64,000 bases of DNA, taken from contig DASXUX010000095.1 of assembly GCA_036504595.1 (NCBI GenBank), positions 186,001 through 250,000 of the forward strand, in the 5' to 3' direction. The translations under genes and the position numbers were made by a program. A model generated the notes under the pieces. It saw only the letters and a list, made by a program, of their open reading frames with translations, had not been told where the DNA came from and made no database searches. Below are positions 17,752 through 26,625 of the stretch, piece after piece; position 1 is the stretch's first letter; each line of letters opens with the position of its first letter. The stretch is from DASXUX01 sp036504595. GTDB taxonomy: Bacteria; Planctomycetota; SZUA-567; H5-PLA8.

Positions 17752-19038
17752 ATGCCACTGGGCAAGCTGCTGAAATGGTTGCGTCCCGGCTTGCGAATCA
17801 AGCGCTGGATCGCAGTGATCTTCCTGGGTCTGCTGTTCGCAGTCCTCGCATGGTCATCGCTCCTGCTGTGGCTAGGCGCGTCTGATTCCGCCAGGCTTGA
17901 GACGCACGTATTTGGCATCGGGATCACCAGCGGCAACGCCCTGCTGATCGGCACGGTGTTCAGCTTCTCGCTCTCCGGATTCTGCCTGATCACCGGCATT
18001 TACCGACTCATCAAGTCGATGTGGGATCTCGTCGATCGACGCGGCGCGCGCAAGGGACTGGTCGAGGCCGCGTACGAACGCGCAGTGCTTTCGCAAGGGC
18101 CGAAAGTCGTTGCGATTGGCGGCGGAACCGGATTGTCCTGTGTTCTGACCGGACTGAAGAAGTACTCCGCCGACGTGACGGCCATCGTCTCCATGGCAGA
18201 CGACGGCGGGAGTTCAGGAAAACTGCGGCAGGAGCTCGGCATCAGCCCTCCAGGGGATATCCGCAAGTGCCTGATTGCGCTTGCCGACGAAGAGCCGCTC
18301 ATGAGCGAATTGCTTGATTACCGCTTTCCAGAGAACGAACTCGGCGGGCATAACTTCGGCAATCTTTTTCTGACGGCCCTGGCGCGCATTCGCGGCGATT
18401 TTGGCGAAGGCGTCCGGGAAGCGAACCAGATTCTTTCCGTGCGCGGACGCGTGCTGCCTTCCACGCTGGACAACATCATGCTGGTCGCCACGCATGAGGA
18501 CGAGTCCAAGACCACCGGTCAGGCGTTGATCTGCAAGACGCAGAAGCGCATCAAGAAGCTGGATCTTCGCCCGGAACCGCAACCGGTGGCGACTGATATC
18601 GTCAAGGCCATCGAGGAAGCCGATCTGATCGTGATCGGGCCGGGAAGTCTGTATACTTCGGTGATCCCCAACCTGCTCATCAAGGGCATGGCCGAGGCGC
18701 TTTCGCGAAGCAAGGCGCGCAAGGTTTTCGTCTGCAACATCATGACCTACGAGGGCGAGACACGCGGCTACCAGTTGCCTGATTTTTTGAAAGCGATCGA
18801 CGAACACACGTTCCCGCACCGTGTTTACGATTGTGTGCTGGTCAACGACGGGAAGCACAGGGACACTGGCGTTGTCGCCGTTAAAGAGCGCAACGCGCAT
18901 CCAGTGCGTTACGAGGCCTCGCTCTACCAGAACGCGCCGTTCCAAGTAATCGCCAGCGATGTGGTCAACCCGGCGTTTCCAATCCGGCATGACACGATGA
19001 AATTGGCCGATACGCTCGTCAGAATAATGAATGGCTGA
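17752..19038 (+). CDS. yvcK: YvcK/CofD-type gluconeogenesis factor with N-terminal membrane segments
   Basis: A 428-residue protein. Residues 1-100 hold two membrane segments (about 21-41 and 61-84). The rest is a YvcK-type nucleotide-sugar-binding domain beginning with VVAIGGGTGLS, then MADDGGSSGKLR and PPGDIRKCLIAL. YvcK binds UDP-sugars and is needed for growth on gluconeogenic carbon and for wall synthesis in Bacillus. The membrane-anchored form is known in cyanobacteria and others. It sits in the same direction as ptsN and HPr, as in many genomes where yvcK neighbours the HPr/Crh genes. No ribosome site precedes the ATG, but the following segment is hydrophobic and supports this start. 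Confidence 0.92.
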   Translation: MPLGKLLKWLRPGLRIKRWIAVIFLGLLFAVLAWSSLLLWLGASDSARLETHVFGIGITSGNALLIGTVFSFSLSGFCLITGIYRLIKSMWDLVDRRGARKGLVEAAYERAVLSQGPKVVAIGGGTGLSCVLTGLKKYSADVTAIVSMADDGGSSGKLRQELGISPPGDIRKCLIALADEEPLMSELLDYRFPENELGGHNFGNLFLTALARIRGDFGEGVREANQILSVRGRVLPSTLDNIMLVATHEDESKTTGQALICKTQKRIKKLDLRPEPQPVATDIVKAIEEADLIVIGPGSLYTSVIPNLLIKGMAEALSRSKARKVFVCNIMTYEGETRGYQLPDFLKAIDEHTFPHRVYDCVLVNDGKHRDTGVVAVKERNAHPVRYEASLYQNAPFQVIASDVVNPAFPIRHDTMKLADTLVRIMNG

Positions 19039-19080
19039 CATCAGAGGACCGATTCGCCCGCGCGGGATGGCGCAATCGAC

Positions 19081-19107
19081 TTGCTTCATGGTTTGCTAGA
19101 CTATACC
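19081..19107 (+). promoter_or_regulatory. Possible promoter for the HPr gene
   Basis: TTGCTT (19081-19086) and TATACC (19102-19107) are separated by 15 bases. The match is moderate and the spacing short. The site lies 45 bases upstream of the HPr start. Confidence 0.3.
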
Positions 19108-19151
19108 TTTGAGCAGTGCTCTAGGGCACGGGTGTTCAGGACGGAGCTGAG

Positions 19152-19451
19152 ATGGCCGGGGCGTGGCTGGAAAAGACCATCAATCTAAAGAACAAGCATG
19201 CCCTTCACATGCGGCCAGCGCAGCGCATCGTGGAGACCGCCGGCAAGTTCCGCAGCGATATAATGGCAGTGAAGGATGGCATGGAGTGCAATGCCAAGAG
19301 CATTCTGGACATGATCGAGTTTGCCGCCCACATGGTCCGCGCAACGGCCGAAGACGACCATTCATTCGTCTTCCGGGCGCGCGGCGAAGACGCTCAGCAA
19401 GCCTTGGACGCGCTTAACGGTCTGGTCAACGACCGCTTTGGATTGGAATAG
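19152..19451 (+). CDS. HPr phosphocarrier protein
   Basis: A 99-residue HPr. The phosphorylation site His19 lies in NKHALHMRPAQ and the regulatory Ser50 lies in CNAKSILDM, spaced 31 residues apart as in His15/Ser46 of classical HPr. Both the PEP-dependent and the kinase-dependent sites are therefore present. The residue after His is Met instead of the usual Ala, which is seen in some NPr/HPr types. A kinase for Ser50 would be HprK. The only HprK-like gene in this window is the PqqD-linked one at 6149, which is a divergent relative. EIIA-Ntr at 17177 is a likely phosphate acceptor. Confidence 0.95.
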   Translation: MAGAWLEKTINLKNKHALHMRPAQRIVETAGKFRSDIMAVKDGMECNAKSILDMIEFAAHMVRATAEDDHSFVFRARGEDAQQALDALNGLVNDRFGLE

Positions 19452-19454
19452 CCT

Positions 19455-19547
19455 GGTGGCACGCATGTGACCGCGCCGCTGTTGGCGCGGTTTCATGCGT
19501 GCACGCTTGAGTTCGCGCGAACAGCGCGCGAACGCAAGCGTGCCACC
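19455..19547. repeat. Dispersed hairpin element, GTGGCAC family, long copy
   Basis: Outer arms GGTGGCACGC (19455-19464) and GCGTGCCACC (19538-19547) enclose two inner hairpins. The first is ACGCATG...CATGCGT (19461-19500) with inner stem CCGCGCC/GGCGCGG and loop GCTGTT. The second is GTTCGCGCG/CGCGCGAAC (19511-19532). The left half is homologous to the reverse complement of 22602-22685. The rest of the 297-base gap to accA holds no gene that I can see. Confidence 0.75.
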
Positions 19548-19748
19548 ACAAACGTCTTGCTTTCGTCGATCTCGCCGGTATCCTGTTCAGTCCACTCAAA
19601 TCTCTCTGGTCCAGGACCGGAACTGGCGCAGAGAGTTGTCGTCCGGGCGCGCGTTGGAACCGTGCATTTTTTCTGAAGGTTCGCGGGCTCCGAACGATCT
19701 GGTAGTTGGTGCACATTCGCAGGTAAAAGGCACGAGAAGCCAAACACA

Positions 19749-20759
19749 ATGGCCGCAAGACCGCTGTCCAATTACTACCTCACCTTCGAGCAGCCGCTCA
19801 AAGCACTCGACGAGCGCATTTCCAAGCTCGAAGACCTTTCCAAACAGAACGACATGGACCTGAGCGGGGAGATTGCCGCACAGCTTGCCGAACGCGAACG
19901 CTTCCTGGCGGACACATTCTCCAAGCTCAGCGCGTGGGACCGCGTTCAGGTCGCCCGTCACGTGCATCGGCCGCAGACGGCCGACTATGTCGAGATGATG
20001 TGCGAGGACTTCATCGAGCTGCACGGCGACCGCGCTTTTGCTGACGACCGCGCAATGCTGACCGGCCTCGCGCTCATGGACGGCGTCCGCTTCATGCTGA
20101 TTGGCCAGCACAAAGGCCGGGACGTGCAGGAGCGCGCACTCTGCAATTTTGGCTCGCCCCAGCCCGAGGGGTACCGTAAGGCCCTCTGGAAAATGCGCCT
20201 TGCCGAGAAAATGCAGATTCCGATCGTCTGCCTGATTGACACCAAAGGCGCCGCTCCCGATGTGGGCGCCGAAGAGCGCGGCCAGTCGCAGGCCATCGCC
20301 TACAACCTGATGGTCATGTCCGGCTTGAAAGTTCCGATCGTCGGTATCGTGATCGGCGAGGGTGGTTCCGGTGGAGCGCTGGGAATCGGCGTTGGCGACC
20401 GGCTGCTGATTCAGGAATACGCATATTTCAGTGTCATCAGTCCCGAGGGCTGTGCTTCCATCCTGTGGAAAGACGCCAATCGCAAAGCGGATGCGGCCGA
20501 AGCTCTGAAGATGACGTCCCATGAGCTACGGAAGCTGGGCGTCATGGATGACATTGTTCCAGAACCGCTCGGCGGCGCGCACCGCGATCCAGCCAAGGCT
20601 GCCGCGATCCTAAGAGCTACGATTCTCCTGCAGATTCGCGAGCTGCAGGCCCTGCCGCTCAGCCAGTTGCTCGAACTTCGTTATCAAAAGCTGCGTGCGA
20701 TCGGCAAATTCCACGAAGACATGACCGCCAACGTTGTCGGCTCCATCGCCGTTGGCTGA
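19749..20759 (+). CDS. accA: Acetyl-CoA carboxylase carboxyltransferase subunit alpha
   Basis: A 336-residue AccA. It forms, with AccD, the carboxyltransferase that moves the carboxyl group from biotin to acetyl-CoA, the first committed step of fatty-acid synthesis. The N-terminal coiled segment (PLKALDERISKLEDLSK), the RPQTADYVEMM region and the crotonase-like core with GEGGSGGALGIG and SVISPEGCASILWKD match the family over the whole length. The usual loop GAYPGIGAEERGQ reads GAAPDVGAEERGQ here, with Pro kept and neighbours changed. accD and the biotin subunits are not in the window. The gene converges on the next one with 16 bases between stops. Confidence 0.95.
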   Translation: MAARPLSNYYLTFEQPLKALDERISKLEDLSKQNDMDLSGEIAAQLAERERFLADTFSKLSAWDRVQVARHVHRPQTADYVEMMCEDFIELHGDRAFADDRAMLTGLALMDGVRFMLIGQHKGRDVQERALCNFGSPQPEGYRKALWKMRLAEKMQIPIVCLIDTKGAAPDVGAEERGQSQAIAYNLMVMSGLKVPIVGIVIGEGGSGGALGIGVGDRLLIQEYAYFSVISPEGCASILWKDANRKADAAEALKMTSHELRKLGVMDDIVPEPLGGAHRDPAKAAAILRATILLQIRELQALPLSQLLELRYQKLRAIGKFHEDMTANVVGSIAVG

Positions 20760-20775
20760 TGGCGCCACATCTGGC

Positions 20776-22008
20776 TCAAGACAAACTCTCCGTTTCCTCG
20801 GCAGGCTGCGGGCTTGTTGTCGCGGGCGCGTTCTCTGGCGCGGCTGCTGGTGGGGCGATCTTGGCCTCAAGTGCGCGTGCGGCCGCCCAGGCGACAACGT
20901 CATCCTGAATTTTCGCCGCATCCGCCATGCGCTTGAACGCGCCCGCTTCGATGCACAGGTCGTAGAAGGAAGGAATGTACGTGCCGGGCTTCTCTGGTTC
21001 GCTGCAGGTCATGTATTGCTGCCAAAGGTCCAGCGCATCTTCTTTCTGTCCCATGCGCCAGAACAAGAGAATCACAAGCTCGGCCTGCGCGGTCGCCATG
21101 CCTGAGCCCGCGTACGAGATCAGCTTGCAGCGGAAGTTATTCGCGTTGTAGTCCGCCTCTTGGCCGAGCAGTGCGCGCGCATAGAGCGCGTAGTCGGCGA
21201 AGCCTTGATCGAATGGCACCTGGCCGCTCGGGTGATGCTGATAGTCCAGCATCCGGCCATACTCGTTGATCGAGAGCGCCATGATCAGGTCGTCGGTCTG
21301 CTGGCAGAGCAACCCGATTTGAGCAATCGCTCCAATATGCCGCGCGTTGGCATGAATTCCGCCGCCACTGAACAGCCATTGACGGTTGCGGATCATTTCC
21401 ACCAGATCTGCCTCTGGCGGAAGCTCCTCGCCGTGCTCAAGAATCGCCTTTCCGACACTCAGCACCAGCTCCTTGTAGAGCGCGCGTACGAGCAGCGCCG
21501 CGCATTCGGGCTTATCGGCGACCGCAGCGGGCTGTCCGGCCTCGAACATGTCCAGAGCCTTTTCCAGCCCGCGATTCTTGATGACCCACTCGAAGCCGAG
21601 CGGCGGATGGATGCCGTCGCGCAATGCGATCCCGGCGATCTCGTCGTTGATATCCTTCGGGTCTAGCTTCTCGATGGCATCTCGCACGGACTGCCTGTCG
21701 CCAACAACGCTAAGGTAACGCCACGCCTGAACGACTTTGCCCGCTTCCAGGCAACGCATGCCCGTTTCGCGGCAGGTCTGCTGCGTAAACTCTTCGTATG
21801 CCTTTCGCTTGTCCGCAGGACATCCGGACAGGTCGCTAGTTCCCAGCAACGGCAGCCCGAGTTCGTGCCGCTTCCTCAGCAGAAGAGTCCGGTAGAGGCC
21901 ATGAAAGTCGGCGGCCTTCTGCATGGCCTCGGCAAGCGCAGCCAGGCCGGCGTCCGCGCCGGAATCGAAAACAGCACTGATCTGATCGTATGGAATTGGA
22001 TCGGACAC
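20776..22008 (-). CDS. Conserved-looking cytoplasmic protein of unknown function
   Basis: A 410-residue protein with no signal peptide and no membrane segment. I do not recognise it. It is mostly alpha-helical by composition, with repeated helix pairs that recall TPR-like folds (for example AVADKPECAALLVRALYKEL, later DLIMALSINEYGRMLDY and ALLGQEADYNANNF). The C-terminal 35 residues are Ala/Pro/Glu-rich and probably disordered. The gene starts seven bases after the moaB stop codon, so the two are almost certainly one transcript, but this does not by itself link it to molybdopterin. A TPR-like scaffold is a guess. Confidence 0.75.
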   Translation of the reverse strand: MSDPIPYDQISAVFDSGADAGLAALAEAMQKAADFHGLYRTLLLRKRHELGLPLLGTSDLSGCPADKRKAYEEFTQQTCRETGMRCLEAGKVVQAWRYLSVVGDRQSVRDAIEKLDPKDINDEIAGIALRDGIHPPLGFEWVIKNRGLEKALDMFEAGQPAAVADKPECAALLVRALYKELVLSVGKAILEHGEELPPEADLVEMIRNRQWLFSGGGIHANARHIGAIAQIGLLCQQTDDLIMALSINEYGRMLDYQHHPSGQVPFDQGFADYALYARALLGQEADYNANNFRCKLISYAGSGMATAQAELVILLFWRMGQKEDALDLWQQYMTCSEPEKPGTYIPSFYDLCIEAGAFKRMADAAKIQDDVVAWAAARALEAKIAPPAAAPENAPATTSPQPAEETESLS

Positions 22009-22015
22009 GTCTTGA

Positions 22016-22531
22016 TTAACTCCCGCGCGCGTGTTTCACCATGTGTCCGGCTTCAGGCAGGATGATCTGTTCCATCGCCAGTCGGCAGGCTTTCGGACTT
22101 CCCGGAAGACAGCAAACAATCTTCTTTCCAAGCACCCCAGCGGTCGCTCGCGACAACACGCACGCGGTGCCGACTTGCTGGTGACTCAGCACCGTAAATA
22201 GTACGCCAAAGGCCGTAATTTCCTTGTCGAAAAGCGCGCGCGCAGCCTCGACCGTTACATCGCTCGGCGCCAGGCCGGTGCCGCCGGTCGCGATGATCAG
22301 ATCGACGCCATCGTTCTCTCGCAGCGCGCGCAACGCGGCCGAGATCGCGACGCCATCGTCCTTCAGCACTTCGTACCAGACCACGGAATGGCCGGCATCT
22401 TTCAACGCGCTGCAAATGTAAGCGCCGCCCGCATCGTCCTCTTTCGTGCGCGTCGTCGAAAGCGTCATGACGGCGCATCGCAGCTTCGTTGGAGCCGAAT
22501 GCCGGTGTTGCGCGGCCGTATTGTTGTCCAT
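22016..22531 (-). CDS. moaB: Molybdopterin adenylyltransferase, MoaB/MogA family
   Basis: A 171-residue protein of the MogA/MoaB family that activates molybdopterin by adenylation before metal insertion. The motifs are AVMTLSTTR, DDAGGAYI, the glycine loop IIATGGTGLAPSDVT (about residues 84-98) and the C-terminal CCLPGSPKACRLAME. The length is typical. No other molybdenum-cofactor gene is in the window. The first 15 residues may be an over-extension, since the conserved strand begins at about residue 18. It leads the two-gene operon with the gene at 20776. Confidence 0.9.
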   Translation of the reverse strand: MDNNTAAQHRHSAPTKLRCAVMTLSTTRTKEDDAGGAYICSALKDAGHSVVWYEVLKDDGVAISAALRALRENDGVDLIIATGGTGLAPSDVTVEAARALFDKEITAFGVLFTVLSHQQVGTACVLSRATAGVLGKKIVCCLPGSPKACRLAMEQIILPEAGHMVKHARGS

Positions 22532-22601
22532 GCCTGCCCTTCCCCACCCTGTGTGCGCTTTCGAGTGTCGGAAATTGGCGGGCGGAAGTCAAACTTGAAT
22601 C

Positions 22602-22685
22602 GGTGGCACACCGATCGTTTGGCGGAGCGCCCCCCGCACGCACGAGACCGGCGCAAACAGACGTGCCGGTCACGTGCGTGCCACC
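22602..22685. repeat. Dispersed hairpin element, GTGGCAC family, inverted copy
   Basis: Outer arms GGTGGCAC (22602-22609) and GTGCCACC (22678-22685). Inner stems are GCACGCAC (22636-22643)/GTGCGTGC (22674-22681) and ACCGGC (22647-22652)/GCCGGT (22665-22670). The reverse complement aligns with the first 50 bases of 19455-19547 with few changes. It lies in the divergent gap between moaB and the oxidoreductase gene. Confidence 0.75.
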
Positions 22686-22767
22686 CGCGTTTGCGTTTAC
22701 CAAGCCCATGCGTTAGCTTCTGTTTCGTCAACAAAAACGCAGAGTGAACACCGGAGGGGGACGACTC

Positions 22768-23808
22768 ATGGCCGCGTTCAAAGCATTTGGCGCTGACAAG
22801 AAAATCCGCGTTGTGCTGACCGGTTGTGGCGGCATGGCTCAAGGCTGGGTTGAGCGCACGCTCAAGAAGCCCGGCATGGAACTGGTGGGTCTGGTGGACA
22901 TCCGCCGAGAAGCTGCCGAGAAGACCGCGCAAAAACACAAGCTCCCGGCTTCGGTCGTTTACTCCACGTTGCAGGAAGCCATTGAGAAGGCCCATCCGGA
23001 CGCCGTCTTCGACATCAGCGTGCCCGAAGCTCATTTCGACATTACCCTCACCGCGCTCAAAGCCGGCTGCCACGTTCTCGGCGAGAAGCCTCTCGCCGAC
23101 ACGATGAAGCGAGCTCGCGCGATGTGCGCCGCCGCCGACAAACACAAGCGGCTCTACATGGTCACGCAGAACCGCCGCTACATGGACACAATCGTCTCGT
23201 TCTCGCGCGGCATCAAAATGCTCGGACAGCTCTCCAGCCTGGACGCCGACTTCTTCATTGGCGCGCATTTCGGCGGCTTCCGTGACGTGATGGACCACGT
23301 GCTCCTGCTGGATATGGCAATCCATACCTTCGACCAGGCTAGGTTCATTTCCGGCTGCGATCCGGTGGCCGTCTATTGCTGCGAGTACAATCCGCATGCA
23401 AGCTGGTACCAGGGCGCCGCCGCCGCCATCTGCGTCTTCGAGATGACCAAAGGCGTGGTCTTCACCTATCGCGGCTCGTGGGCGGCGGAAGGATTCAATA
23501 CAAGCTGGGAATCGACGTGGCGCGCGGTGGGCTCGAAAGGCAGCATTATCTGGGATGGCGGCGCCCAGCCCAAGGCGCAGTTCGTCGCCGGCAAAGAAGG
23601 CTTTATCCGGCCATTGAAAGACGTCCCGGTCCCAACTCAAAAAGTCCCCAGTGCCGGCCATGAAGGCGTGCTCGACGAGTTCGAGTCGTGTGTCCGTTCG
23701 GGCAAAACGCCGCAGACGGTTTGCCACGACAATGTCAAGAGTCTGGCCATGTGTTTCGCGGCGATTGAAAGCGCCCGAACGAAAAAGCGCGTCGAGGTCA
23801 AGGTTTGA
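22768..23808 (+). CDS. Gfo/Idh/MocA family oxidoreductase
   Basis: A 346-residue NAD(P)-dependent oxidoreductase. The N-terminal Rossmann fold shows VVLTGCGGMAQGWVE (residues 14-28), then the family signature GCHVLGEKPLAD (about 99-110) with the conserved Lys of the EKP motif, followed by the two-domain C-terminal half. The family acts on sugars, inositols and related polyols; the substrate cannot be named. An in-frame GTG at 22744 would put the ribosome site GGAGGGGG inside the protein, so the ATG at 22768, seven bases after that site, is the start. There is no signal peptide, unlike many planctomycete members of this family. Confidence 0.93.
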   Translation: MAAFKAFGADKKIRVVLTGCGGMAQGWVERTLKKPGMELVGLVDIRREAAEKTAQKHKLPASVVYSTLQEAIEKAHPDAVFDISVPEAHFDITLTALKAGCHVLGEKPLADTMKRARAMCAAADKHKRLYMVTQNRRYMDTIVSFSRGIKMLGQLSSLDADFFIGAHFGGFRDVMDHVLLLDMAIHTFDQARFISGCDPVAVYCCEYNPHASWYQGAAAAICVFEMTKGVVFTYRGSWAAEGFNTSWESTWRAVGSKGSIIWDGGAQPKAQFVAGKEGFIRPLKDVPVPTQKVPSAGHEGVLDEFESCVRSGKTPQTVCHDNVKSLAMCFAAIESARTKKRVEVKV

Positions 23809-23928
23809 GATATCGATCTCGTAATGAGGGGCCCCGCTCCTGACGAATCGGTCCTTGGCTGGCCGCGTTGAACTCTTAGAATCTGTTTTGATGAAGTCTT
23901 CAGTGACAAGCGAGACAGAAACCAGCAG

Positions 23929-25341
23929 ATGAGCATGGCGCCCGCAATTCCCGACGATCAGGTGCAGTTCGCGCAACTGGCTGTCAAACAACACTATATT
24001 CAACCCGAACATGTGCGCTCCGCGCTGGAACTCTACCGCCGCTATCAGACTGTCGGCGGCGAAATCCCATCCATCGCCCGCATCCTTGTCGCCAAAGGTT
24101 GGCTCGACGCCCGAAAGGGTGAAGTCCTCCTGCGCCATTTGATCAACGGCGACCCGCTTCCGCCATCCACTGGCGCACTGGCCGCCGCGCAACCCGCGGC
24201 AGCTCCTGTTTCGGCCCCTGCACCCGCGCGTGCGGCAAAACCCGGAACGGCCGGCTTCGAAGCACTCGACGATCTTGGCTTGGACGGAGAACTCGAGAAC
24301 GAACTGCCATCCGCCCCGGCCGAACCGGTCATGGATGAACGCGAAGCCTGGGTTCGGGGCATGGGCGCGACCGTCGTGCGCCGCGACCTGGTCAAGGGAT
24401 ACAAGATCACGATGGTCGTCGGCGAAGGCTCGATGGGCATCGTCTATCGAGCGCACCAGATTTCGATGGACCGCACAGTCGCCTTGAAAGTCCTCCCGGA
24501 GGACAGAACCAAGGACCAGCGGTTCGTTGAGGAGTTCCTGGCCGAAGCTCGCAACGCCGGCCGCCTCAACCACCCCAACCTCATCCGCGTGCACGAAGTT
24601 GGCAAGAGCGACAAGACCTACTACTATTCGATGGAGTACATCGAAGGCCAGCGGCTTGACGAATGGATGGACGAGTGCGAAGGCGGAAAGCTTGATCCCA
24701 AGCAAGCCGTCAATGTGTTCGTCCAGATCGCGCAAGCGCTCGACTATGGCTTCCGTTCTGGCGTGATCCACCGCGAGATTCGCCCGAACACCATCATGGT
24801 GAACGCGGACGGCCAGGCTAAGCTCGCGGACCTCGGACTGACGAAGGGCGAAGAAGCCCGCTTCCTCGACGGCGAAAACGCCTCCTACGTCTCGCCGGAA
24901 CAGGCCGCCGGCAAGTCTGTCGATACGAGAACGGATATTTTCTCCCTCGGTTGCTGCGTCTTTCACTGCCTCACGGGTGAACCACCGTTCTCCGGCGGCT
25001 CGCCGATGGAAGTGCTGCGCCGCCGCTTGAACGCACAAACGCCCGACCCGCGGGAGTACAATCCAAGCATCCCGATCGAATTGAGCCGAGTCATCATGAA
25101 GATGATGGCTCGCGACGTCACAGCACGTTATCAGACTCCCGGCGAAGCCGCCGAGGCGCTGAAGAAAATCACGTTCGCTCCACCGCCCGCCGCACGCAAA
25201 CCGCTGGGCGCTGGTCTTCCCCGGCGGCCCCTTCGCCCAGGCGCGCCACGGCCGGGTGCTGGACGCCCCATGCCTGGCCGGCCCGGCGCCGCTCGCCCCA
25301 ACCCCAAAGATGCGTTCCGCAGGAAGCGGCCGGGCCACTAA
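23929..25341 (+). CDS. Hanks-type serine/threonine kinase homologue, probably catalytically altered (pseudokinase)
   Basis: A 470-residue protein. Residues 5-68 form a small helical domain, then an Ala/Pro linker, then a kinase fold at about 158-422. The glycine loop is GEGSMGIVY (about 165-173) and the ATP-anchoring Lys187 is in VALKVL. Asp301 of the DFG-equivalent DLG is present. The catalytic loop is changed: the usual HRDLKPxN reads HREIRPNT (281-288), so the catalytic Asp is Glu283, the Lys is Arg285 and the metal-binding Asn is Thr288. All three are needed in active kinases, so this one is probably a regulatory or ATP-binding pseudokinase. The tail is Pro/Arg-rich and basic, and no membrane segment is present. 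Confidence 0.9.
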   Translation: MSMAPAIPDDQVQFAQLAVKQHYIQPEHVRSALELYRRYQTVGGEIPSIARILVAKGWLDARKGEVLLRHLINGDPLPPSTGALAAAQPAAAPVSAPAPARAAKPGTAGFEALDDLGLDGELENELPSAPAEPVMDEREAWVRGMGATVVRRDLVKGYKITMVVGEGSMGIVYRAHQISMDRTVALKVLPEDRTKDQRFVEEFLAEARNAGRLNHPNLIRVHEVGKSDKTYYYSMEYIEGQRLDEWMDECEGGKLDPKQAVNVFVQIAQALDYGFRSGVIHREIRPNTIMVNADGQAKLADLGLTKGEEARFLDGENASYVSPEQAAGKSVDTRTDIFSLGCCVFHCLTGEPPFSGGSPMEVLRRRLNAQTPDPREYNPSIPIELSRVIMKMMARDVTARYQTPGEAAEALKKITFAPPPAARKPLGAGLPRRPLRPGAPRPGAGRPMPGRPGAARPNPKDAFRRKRPGH

Positions 25342-25377
25342 GCAGCGCGCACGTTTTTGTTCAACCAGAGGACGACG

Positions 25378-26604
25378 ATGACGTTTGCCCCACGGCGAAA
25401 GACAGTGCAGGTTCCAGTTGGCAAGGTGCTGGTCGGCGGCAACGCTCCGGTCGTCGTCCAATCGATGACGAACACTGAAACGGCCAACGCCTCCACGACC
25501 GCGCAGCAGATCATCGACCTGGCCGCCGCGGGATCTGAACTGGTGCGCATGACCGTCAACCTGCCGCCAGCCGCCGCCGCAATTCCAGAGATCAAGCGCC
25601 GCTGCCTCGACGCCGGCTGCGACGTGCCGCTCATCGGCGATTTTCATTACAACGGCCACAAACTGCTGACCGAACATCCGGAGTGCGCCAAGATTCTCGA
25701 TAAGTACCGCATTAACCCCGGAAATGTCGGCCGCGGAAAAGCGCGCGATGCTCAGTTCGCCACGATCTGCAAGATTGCCGCGGACAATGGCAAAGCCGTT
25801 CGCATAGGCGTGAATTCCGGTTCGCTGAATCAGGATCTCGTCCTTCAACAGATGCAGGAGAACACCGCGAAGAACCTCGGCAAAGATCCGGACGAGATCC
25901 TGAACGAGTGCATGCTGATCTCCGCGCTGCAATCCACCGAAATGGCGATCGAGTGTGGCTTGCGCAAAGAGCAGATCATCATCTCCTGCAAAAGCTCGCG
26001 GCCATCGCATCTGGTGGCGCTCTACCGTGAACTGTCGAAGCGAACCGAGCAACCGCTGCACCTGGGACTGACCGAAGCTGGCATGGGCATGAAAGGCCAC
26101 ATCTGGTCCGCCGCACCTATGGGCATCCTGCTGGGTGAAGGCATCGGCGATACGATCCGCGTGTCGCTGACGCCCGCGCCCAACGGCGACCGTCGCGAAG
26201 AAGTCTACGCCGCGTGCGAACTGCTGCAGGCGCTGGGCTTGAGAGCCTTCGCGCCATCGGTGACGGCCTGTCCGGGTTGCGGTCGCACGACGAGCACGAT
26301 ATTCCAGGAACTCGCGCAGCAGGTTCAGGAGTACCTGCGCGAAATGATGCCCGTGTGGCGCAAGGAATACGCGGGCGTCGAAACGATGACGCTGGCGGTG
26401 ATGGGCTGCGTAGTCAACGGGCCGGGCGAATCGAAGGCCGCGAACATTGGCATCAGCCTTCCCGGCACGGGAGAAGCTCCGCGCTGCCCCGTCTACATCG
26501 ACGGCCAGCACGCCACGACGCTGCACGGGACGCCCGACCAGCTTGCGGCCGAGTTCAGGAAACTGATCTTCGATTACGTCACGACGAAGTACACACGGAA
26601 GTAG
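25378..26604 (+). CDS. ispG: 4-hydroxy-3-methylbut-2-enyl diphosphate synthase
   Basis: A 408-residue IspG of the MEP isoprenoid pathway. It reductively dehydrates methylerythritol cyclodiphosphate to HMBPP with a 4Fe-4S cluster. The N-terminal barrel has VPVGKVLVGGNAPVVVQSMT and LIGDFHYN. The C-terminal cluster ligands are the two Cys in TACPGCGRT and one in MGCVVNGPGE. The single-domain bacterial length fits (no middle insertion). The start is ATG 25378 with CAGAGGA ahead, rather than TTG 25357. The next gene begins 21 bases after the stop, so both are probably co-transcribed. Confidence 0.96.
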   Translation: MTFAPRRKTVQVPVGKVLVGGNAPVVVQSMTNTETANASTTAQQIIDLAAAGSELVRMTVNLPPAAAAIPEIKRRCLDAGCDVPLIGDFHYNGHKLLTEHPECAKILDKYRINPGNVGRGKARDAQFATICKIAADNGKAVRIGVNSGSLNQDLVLQQMQENTAKNLGKDPDEILNECMLISALQSTEMAIECGLRKEQIIISCKSSRPSHLVALYRELSKRTEQPLHLGLTEAGMGMKGHIWSAAPMGILLGEGIGDTIRVSLTPAPNGDRREEVYAACELLQALGLRAFAPSVTACPGCGRTTSTIFQELAQQVQEYLREMMPVWRKEYAGVETMTLAVMGCVVNGPGESKAANIGISLPGTGEAPRCPVYIDGQHATTLHGTPDQLAAEFRKLIFDYVTTKYTRK

Positions 26605-26625
26605 TCTGTCGGGATAAGGCGTGCA

